Assembly (NCBI GenBank): GCA_032718865.1
Contig: JALUTQ010000004.1
Coordinates: 2,604,001 to 2,668,000, forward strand
Length of the DNA: 64,000 nt
Direction of reading: 5' to 3'
Source of the DNA: Tilletia caries
Taxonomy: Eukaryota > Basidiomycota > Exobasidiomycetes > Tilletiales > Tilletiaceae
Position 1 is the stretch's first letter. Each line of letters opens with the position of its first letter. Shown one piece after another: positions 57,693-64,000 of the stretch. The notes beneath the pieces are model-generated. The model searched no databases. It had not been told where the DNA came from and was given only the letters and a program-made list of their open reading frames with translations. The translations under genes and the position numbers were made by a program.

Positions 57693-58583
57693 ATGAGTCA
57701 ACACCAACACAACCGCGTCCTTGACGCGCTTCACACTCTACCTTCATCCTCTACCTTCATCCCAAATCAGTCTCCAGCACGAGTACAGACATCGCTGCAG
57801 CCTGCGATGGGCAAACGGACGAACACATTTCAACAGCGCGTCGTGCAACATGGGCCAGGGCCGCTGAACGGAACGTTCAGCTCCACGCAAGGTGGCCGAA
57901 CGTACTACTGCTTCACCGAGAAAATCCCAGCCATCGTCTTGTCCCAACGAGGTACCGTGCTAGAGCTGTCCGAAGATGAGGATGACTCCGATGAGGACTT
58001 CGGCCTGGCTCATCCAGCGCGCACGACAGCCACCGCCGCGCCCACAGTGGCTCCAGCGCCGTCCCTCGCGCCCGCGACGATGGCTCCAGCTTCGGCGCCC
58101 GCGATGGCTCCAGCTCCGTCCGCCACAGTGGGTCCAACGCCGTCCTTCGCGCCCACAGTGGCCCCGTCCCTCGCGCCCGCGATGGCTCCAGCTCAAACAG
58201 TGGCTCCGGCTCTAGCTTCGACCCCTGCTCATCCCCCGCTGCCGTCCGTCGTTGCGCCCACAGTGGCTCCGGCTCCAGCTTGGGCCGCCGCTCATCTCCA
58301 GCTTCGCGATGCCCGCAGCCCAGCAGCTCGGCGTGCTATCAGTGGGACGCCGACGGGACACATGACCGCTTGGTGGCTGGAGGATGTCGTTTGTTTCGAC
58401 CCGTCCAAACCTCCCAGCATGCTCAAGAAAACCAAGGGTTCCTCGACAGCATACTTTGACCCAAACGGCAACCAAGTGAAGGAGCGCTGGCGTTGTCTCC
58501 GATGCGACTCGGTCCGTACCGTCGATCCCAAACACACGGGCGTGATGTCTCATCACACCAGACGCCTCTGCACTTCGACTTAG
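57693..58583 (+). CDS. Protein with C-terminal BED-like zinc finger and Ala-Pro repeats, 296 aa
   Basis: A single exon. Residues ~110-200 are tandem Ala/Pro-rich units of the type TVAPAPSLAPATMAP. The C-terminus has a BED-finger-like layout: aromatic TAWWLEDVVCF, then WRCLRCDSV with a C-x2-C pair, and SHHTRRLC with the His and His/Cys ligands. The N-terminal MGKRTNTFQQRVVQ and acidic LELSEDEDDSDED stretches fit a DNA-binding nuclear protein. BED fingers are typical of hAT transposases and of genes derived from them, which is notable given the hAT element at 18808. Confidence 0.55.
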   Translation: MSQHQHNRVLDALHTLPSSSTFIPNQSPARVQTSLQPAMGKRTNTFQQRVVQHGPGPLNGTFSSTQGGRTYYCFTEKIPAIVLSQRGTVLELSEDEDDSDEDFGLAHPARTTATAAPTVAPAPSLAPATMAPASAPAMAPAPSATVGPTPSFAPTVAPSLAPAMAPAQTVAPALASTPAHPPLPSVVAPTVAPAPAWAAAHLQLRDARSPAARRAISGTPTGHMTAWWLEDVVCFDPSKPPSMLKKTKGSSTAYFDPNGNQVKERWRCLRCDSVRTVDPKHTGVMSHHTRRLCTST

Positions 58584-58869
58584 CTCCTCCTTCTTCTTTC
58601 TCGTGCTTGACTTCCATAACCCTTTCGTTCTCAATGGAAACGATATCATCATTCATCATCATCATCATGCTGTTGTGTGTTCTTCAGACGACATGGTACA
58701 GACTTGAAGTAAAGCAGAAAGAACATGGCCGAGTAGACGAGAACCGGGAAAGGGTATGGACAAGCTGGGCTTTGATCGAGAGGAAAGGAAGCTGCTGGTC
58801 AGCTATTTCGTCCTCGTGTTCGTACTCGTGATCTTGCTCTTGCGCTTGCTCCTGCCCTAAGTCTTGCCC

Positions 58870-59748
58870 TTAGTAAGTCTTGCCCTTAGCCAAACGCGCC
58901 AGCTTCCTCTTGAGTGAAGGATTCTTGAGGGGGAGGGGCTTGTCCTGGAGGAGAGGCGCGATCGGAACCTTGAGCTCGAGGGGGAGGGGCTTGTCCTTGA
59001 TGAGAGCCGATATCGGCTTGTCATCGTCCGAGTCCGAGTCCGAGTCGTAGGAGGCGGTGCGCTTGCGTTTCTGACGAGGCGGACGCCAAGTGCCCCGAGG
59101 ATCCTTGTTGGCGCGACGCTGCTCTTCGTCGCCGTCGATGCTGGATCCGCTGCTTCCGTCCGACGAGGATGCCTCCTCATCTTCGTCCTCACTCGAGCCC
59201 TCCGAAATCTCCTCACTGTCCCCTATCTCGAAGCTGTGATCTGAATCGCGCAGGGATCCATCCTCGGACATTTCGACGTCCGAACACTCATCGCCAGGGA
59301 CCGAACTTAGATCGGAGGAGTCGTCGTCCGAAGGGCGAGCGTAGTCCTCCTCGGCCTCATCATGGCAAAAAGGATCGTCGTCGCTATCGTCCTTGTCCTC
59401 GCCGTCCTCATTCGAGGTACGGACGGGAGCCGCGTCGATATCCTCTTCCGAAAAACGTGGAAGTCGCAAAACGGCAGCGATGGGTGAAGCTCTGTCAGGT
59501 GAAGAGCTGCGAGGACTACCAGGGGGGGTGGATGGTAGCAGGTTCGATAGCAGGTGGCAGTCGACGTTGACTCGTTTGGCCAAAGGCGAAGGCGGAGGCG
59601 GAGACTCCGGCTTGGCAGCTGGAGAGGCTGGGGGAGAAGAAGACAGGGCGAGCCAAGCGACGGGATCCTGAGACGGTTGCTGCGAGGACGAATCGGTCTT
59701 CTGACGTGGGGAAGAAGAGAAAAGAATGATAGGATGAGTCGCCGACAT
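58870..59748 (-). CDS. Orphan Ser/Asp/Glu-rich nuclear-type protein, 292 aa
   Basis: A single exon. It is disordered throughout: Pro/Ser-rich N-terminal half, a very acidic centre (SDLSSVPGDECSDVEMSED and following), a bipartite basic PPRQKRKRTASYDSDSDSDDD, then an internal ~20-residue duplication (LIKDKPLPLELKVPIAPLL followed by LLQDKPLPLKNPSLKRK) and a basic end. No domain is recognised. The C-terminal coding sequence AAGGGCAAGACTTA is tandemly duplicated across the stop codon. Confidence 0.5.
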   Translation of the reverse strand: MSATHPIILFSSSPRQKTDSSSQQPSQDPVAWLALSSSPPASPAAKPESPPPPSPLAKRVNVDCHLLSNLLPSTPPGSPRSSSPDRASPIAAVLRLPRFSEEDIDAAPVRTSNEDGEDKDDSDDDPFCHDEAEEDYARPSDDDSSDLSSVPGDECSDVEMSEDGSLRDSDHSFEIGDSEEISEGSSEDEDEEASSSDGSSGSSIDGDEEQRRANKDPRGTWRPPRQKRKRTASYDSDSDSDDDKPISALIKDKPLPLELKVPIAPLLQDKPLPLKNPSLKRKLARLAKGKTY

Positions 59749-59929
59749 GCTGGGGCCAGCGAAAGGTGGGATGGGGACGAGGGAACGAGAGGAGAGTCCA
59801 CGAACGGGAAAATTAGGAGGAAAGGGGGAGATCCATGTACAGAACTCACCTGCTTATATACACAGGCCTGACACACGGCTTCGCGATGACCCTAGAGGAA
59901 GAAGACAGATGCATTCGTTAGAACCTAAG

Positions 59930-60055
59930 CTATTACCCGTGCAGTACCCGTGTAGTACCTCACGATCTCAAGCGAATCACACCTGGGATAAGTCGAAACT
60001 TTGGTCCATTGGGAATTACCCGTGGGCTACCCGTCCATTACCCGTCCATTACCCA
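59930..60055. repeat. TACCCG repeat patch resembling hAT subterminal repeats
   Basis: Copies of ATTACCCG/TACCCGTG at 59930-59960 and TTACCCGTGGGCTACCCGTCCATTACCCG at about 60013-60045 (in pieces) match the right subterminal region of the element at 18808-19323, where TTACCCGCCCATTACCCG occurs. No CAGTG terminus or 8-bp duplication is found, so this is at most a decayed relative. Confidence 0.45.
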
Positions 60056-60219
60056 GTCTCCCCGGCTCGTCGAACCTTGGAAGTTCGATATCTGAAGATG
60101 GCGAAGAGAGAGTTCACTTCGGCGGTCAGCGTGCATGTGTAGGTGGAGAGTGGCGAGACCTTGTATTCGCGTACTTACTCACTATTCACCGCTCACCTCC
60201 TGTAGCCATGGCGGCGTAA

Positions 60220-61258
60220 TCAAAGGTCCTGCGCTACTCGCTGGCGCGCTTTGATGTGATACCGACACCACCACTCCGAGAAGCCCGCCATGCCATTCTT
60301 GCGAGGGAACAGGTAGATCCGGCTGTTGGACATTTCGAAGGCGCCCATGACATCGATAATCCGAGTGGCATCGATCGTCTCCAGGTCCGACGCCCACCTC
60401 CCGCAGACCCAATGATTGGTAACGGCATGTGGTGTTTCGGAAAGCACCAATGGTCGTCCGACAGCGAGCAGCGAATCGTCCTCGAGCCGGAGAGCGAAGG
60501 CAACCACGTCGAAGAAGCCAATAGCGTCCAACCCATCGTCGGCATCCTTAATCCATGCGACTCGTGAGGCCCGACGTGTCGACCGATCCGTTGACCCACT
60601 CTCCGCCCGCACTCGTATAGTTTCACCGGACCGCGTGAGCCGGATAGATGCTTGCAAGTACGACCCATTCTCCAGATCGTAACCTTGAGGAAGGAGTACA
60701 GCCTTGAGGTCCTTGAGGCAGATCCCTCGAAGATCATTGAGCTTCATCGGTTCGGCCGCTGAAATGCCCACTTTGTCTTGCTCATGTGCCTGATCTTCAT
60801 CCTGAGGGTCCCATCTCCGAAGTGATTGATCGATCGCCCAGCAGCATCTCAAGAGCGTGGAACTGCTCAACGAGCTGGGCTCGAGTTGCCACCGTAGCGA
60901 AGGGTTCCTTATGGCCTCGAAGTTCCTTCTTGATGGTACCGATAGTTCGCTCGCAGGCTGCCTGGGAAGATGATCGAAGCGAACCAGTTGTTGCGATGAG
61001 GCGACCAATGTGAAGGAGAAGATGTATGGAGAGCCTGCGGAAGGGAAGAGAAGATAGATTGTGATTCGATATCAGCTTTGAAGAAACTTGGGTGAAGGCG
61101 AGGACGAGGGCTTCCCCCCGGGCCCTTGCTACAACCACATCAATCAGCACCTTCCAGAGCTCTGACGACATTCGTATAGTTGCATCCGTAGCCAATGCTC
61201 GTCTTAAGTGTCCGAGAACATCCAGAAAGGTGCACTTATAGTCGAGGTTTGAATTCAT
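60220..61258 (-). pseudogene. Transposase-like relic (EnSpm/CACTA- or KDZ-type C-terminal region)
   Basis: Two overlapping minus-strand frames (61258-60797 and 61008-60220) together resemble the C-terminal part of the large transposase-like proteins common in basidiomycete genomes. Frame 1 has CERTIGTIKKELRGHKEPF, ATRAQLVEQFHALEMLL; frame 2 has VAWIKDADDGLDAIGFFDVVAF, RPLVLSETPHAVTNHWVCG and TIDATRIIDVMGAFEM, a layout like the usual terminal block. The shift between frames with no clear intron, and absence of the catalytic N-terminal region, argue for a decayed fragment. Its ATG (61258) overlaps the TGA of the methyltransferase gene. Family call is from recalled pattern. Confidence 0.42.
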
Positions 61259-62271
61259 CTCCGTTGGATAAGGATGCTCTGTACAGCCCTACCATCCTCG
61301 ATAGGCTCGATCACGTCCTCCACAATGCCCCACTCCTCCTCATCTGTCCTCCCTTCAACCTCACCCGCGCCTCCTTGAAGTTCCTGCGCCGCCCACCACG
61401 TATTCCAGCTTTGTACCAAGCGTCGAACCTCGCCCGCCTGTAGACGTGACGGTTCGGGCGGGGCATCGTAGATTCGCCGCACAGGTAGGCCTCCGGTCAG
61501 AGTGATAGCTTCCGCCTCCTCGGGAACGACGAAGTGGCTGATGAGGACGAATCCACCGCTTCTACGGCGGGGTGTCTGCTCAGTGTCGTCCACCCCGCGC
61601 CGCACCAGAGCATGTATTGTTTCCGGACGATCCCATAGCAAAGGTCGAGGTAGGAATCGAACGAGAAGTGCCAAGTCAAACGGCTCGGCGGCAGCAGCAA
61701 CAGCCGCGTCTTTATTTTGAAGGTCATGCAAATTTTGACCGTGAGGAAGGGCCAGTGCGTACGCGGAAGCACCTTGAGGCAGAAGAGCTTCATCGAGTTG
61801 ATCAGGGGTGACGGCTAGGAAAGGCTTCCCATTTCGGCCGCCTGTGCCTAGTGATGAGCCAGAGGTCCGGAGGGCGAGTATTGATCCTGTTGGACTGACT
61901 TGACCCCAGAGAAGCGCCTCGCAACCCGCAGTGGCAGTATCAGATATTCCATCAGCGTGGCCAGACGAAAGCATGAGTCCGTAGGCGTCCATCAGATGTT
62001 GTGCGCGGTGCAGAACGGGCCTGACGTTGTCGAGGCCAGTGACTTGCCAGGCAATCTCAGTCTGTGAAGTTTGCTGGCGAATTTCCGAATGATCTTCCTG
62101 TTGTACCGCGTTGTGAGCCCTGTCCATTTGACCTCGATAGGCAAGCCAGGCCAGGTCCCGACCTGCGCCGCATCCAAGATCCACTGCGCGCGCTGAGGTA
62201 CGCCGGCCGAGAAACGAAGGTCGGATATGGGCTTGGTAGGTGCGCGCAAGGGCGGGCGAGGGCTGTCCCAT
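61255..62271 (-). CDS. SAM-dependent methyltransferase, 338 aa (5' end uncertain)
   Basis: A class I methyltransferase: HLMGQPSPAL then motif I VDLGCGAGRDLAWLA, VTGLDNVRPVLHRAQ, LALLVRFLPRPLL, FVLISHFVVPE and a C-terminal Trp-rich segment. Fungal relatives often carry extra N-terminal sequence or a rhodanese-like domain; none is seen. The frame stays open upstream of the ATG at 62271 for about 45 codons (to a TGA near 62430), and a separate ATG in another frame (MASPFSAARIAAL at about 62460) looks like the family's usual start. A short first exon or a frameshift is therefore possible. Substrate unknown. Confidence 0.65.
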   Translation of the reverse strand: MGQPSPALARTYQAHIRPSFLGRRTSARAVDLGCGAGRDLAWLAYRGQMDRAHNAVQQEDHSEIRQQTSQTEIAWQVTGLDNVRPVLHRAQHLMDAYGLMLSSGHADGISDTATAGCEALLWGQVSPTGSILALRTSGSSLGTGGRNGKPFLAVTPDQLDEALLPQGASAYALALPHGQNLHDLQNKDAAVAAAAEPFDLALLVRFLPRPLLWDRPETIHALVRRGVDDTEQTPRRRSGGFVLISHFVVPEEAEAITLTGGLPVRRIYDAPPEPSRLQAGEVRRLVQSWNTWWAAQELQGGAGEVEGRTDEEEWGIVEDVIEPIEDGRAVQSILIQRR

Positions 62272-62541
62272 CAGGTGTGGGGTGTCATCTGTTGAGCGGT
62301 AGAAGGATGGGACTGGAGTGGAGGCTCCTTGCTGGGTCGAGGCCAGAGTATGAGCACTTCGCCTTGAGCCCGTGGGTGAGTCAAAAGGGGGACTTCCCGC
62401 GCTTCCCCCGGACCTGCTCAGCGAGAGCAGCGATTCGGGCAGCAGAGAACGGCGAGGCCATGACTTGTGCTCCCAACGACGTCGAGGTTGATTCTGCTGC
62501 TGATCAAATAAATGCTGACCTCACCTCACCTCACCTCCTGA

Positions 62542-62547
62542 ACGCGT
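62542..62547. promoter_or_regulatory. ACGCGT (MCB) box upstream of the Shb17-thymidylate synthase gene
   Basis: ACGCGTCGCGTCGCG at 62542-62556 lies about 120-130 bp upstream of the ATG at 62674. In budding yeast, thymidylate synthase (CDC21/TMP1) is a classic MBF target through ACGCGT boxes, so this is a plausible G1/S element. It could also serve the divergent methyltransferase gene. Confidence 0.5.
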
Positions 62548-62673
62548 CGCGTCGCGTGTGGGTCCCGAAGCGCGTCACCCGTCACCGACCGCGTCAACAA
62601 GGCTCGGGTCACCGAGAACAACACTGCGAACCACCACCACCACATCGATAACCACTCGCCTCGCAGACACGCC

Positions 62674-64000
<1,327 letters not shown>

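Noticed and set aside
53343..58583. Interpreting the orphan block as a mating-type (homeodomain) locus because of divergent genes
   Set aside because: Neither divergent protein shows a WFxNxR homeodomain helix, and no pheromone CAAX peptide was seen.

Overview
The window is nuclear DNA of a basidiomycete fungus. Genes are dense and GC-rich, with many 60-160 nt introns that have GTRNGT donors, CTGAC/CTAAC-like branch sites and short pyrimidine tracts. The best-recognised proteins are typically fungal: Msb1/Mug8, a cell-wall-integrity MAPKK, Set9/Kmt5, Kin1, Swd1, Dus4, Shb17, an AAT amino-acid permease and an Agc1-type carrier. The sequence does not fix the class or genus. All exon models were built by hand from splice signals and phase.

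1-31 kb is a housekeeping block: the 3' part of a Msb1/Mug8 gene (-), a 75-residue orphan (+), SNRNP27 tri-snRNP protein (-) divergent from a Mkk1/2-type MAPKK (+), a very long Set9 H4K20 methyltransferase (+), a complete non-autonomous hAT element with exact 8-bp target duplications (18808-19323), Kin1 kinase with a KA1 tail (+), mitochondrial ribosomal protein uL14m (-), and an aspartate/glutamate carrier lacking the usual N-terminal regulatory region (+).

31-51 kb holds Dus4 (-) and a Med1-like single-exon gene (+), separated by a second miniature transposon candidate (TA duplication, 32552-33194). It continues with a nine-exon amino-acid permease (-), a 3 kb region without coding genes but with many splice-like signals, an AhpC/TSA-type thioredoxin-fold protein (-), an EamA/DMT transporter (-) divergent from Swd1 (+), and an eleven-exon TAP-like alpha/beta hydrolase (-). 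Swd1 carries an in-frame UAG exactly where the WD40 tryptophan is expected.

51-61 kb is an accessory region: a GACGG minisatellite, five orphan genes (one with a BED-like zinc finger, three with highly acidic low-complexity stretches), a TACCCG-repeat patch resembling the hAT element's subterminal repeats, and a transposase-like relic.

61-64 kb returns to metabolism: a SAM-dependent methyltransferase (-) and, divergent from it, a histidine-phosphatase gene of the Shb17 (sedoheptulose-1,7-bisphosphatase) family. The Shb17 reading frame has no stop codon before it splices into the N-terminus of thymidylate synthase. This apparent SHB17-thymidylate synthase fusion, with an ACGCGT (MCB) box upstream, is the most striking feature of the window.
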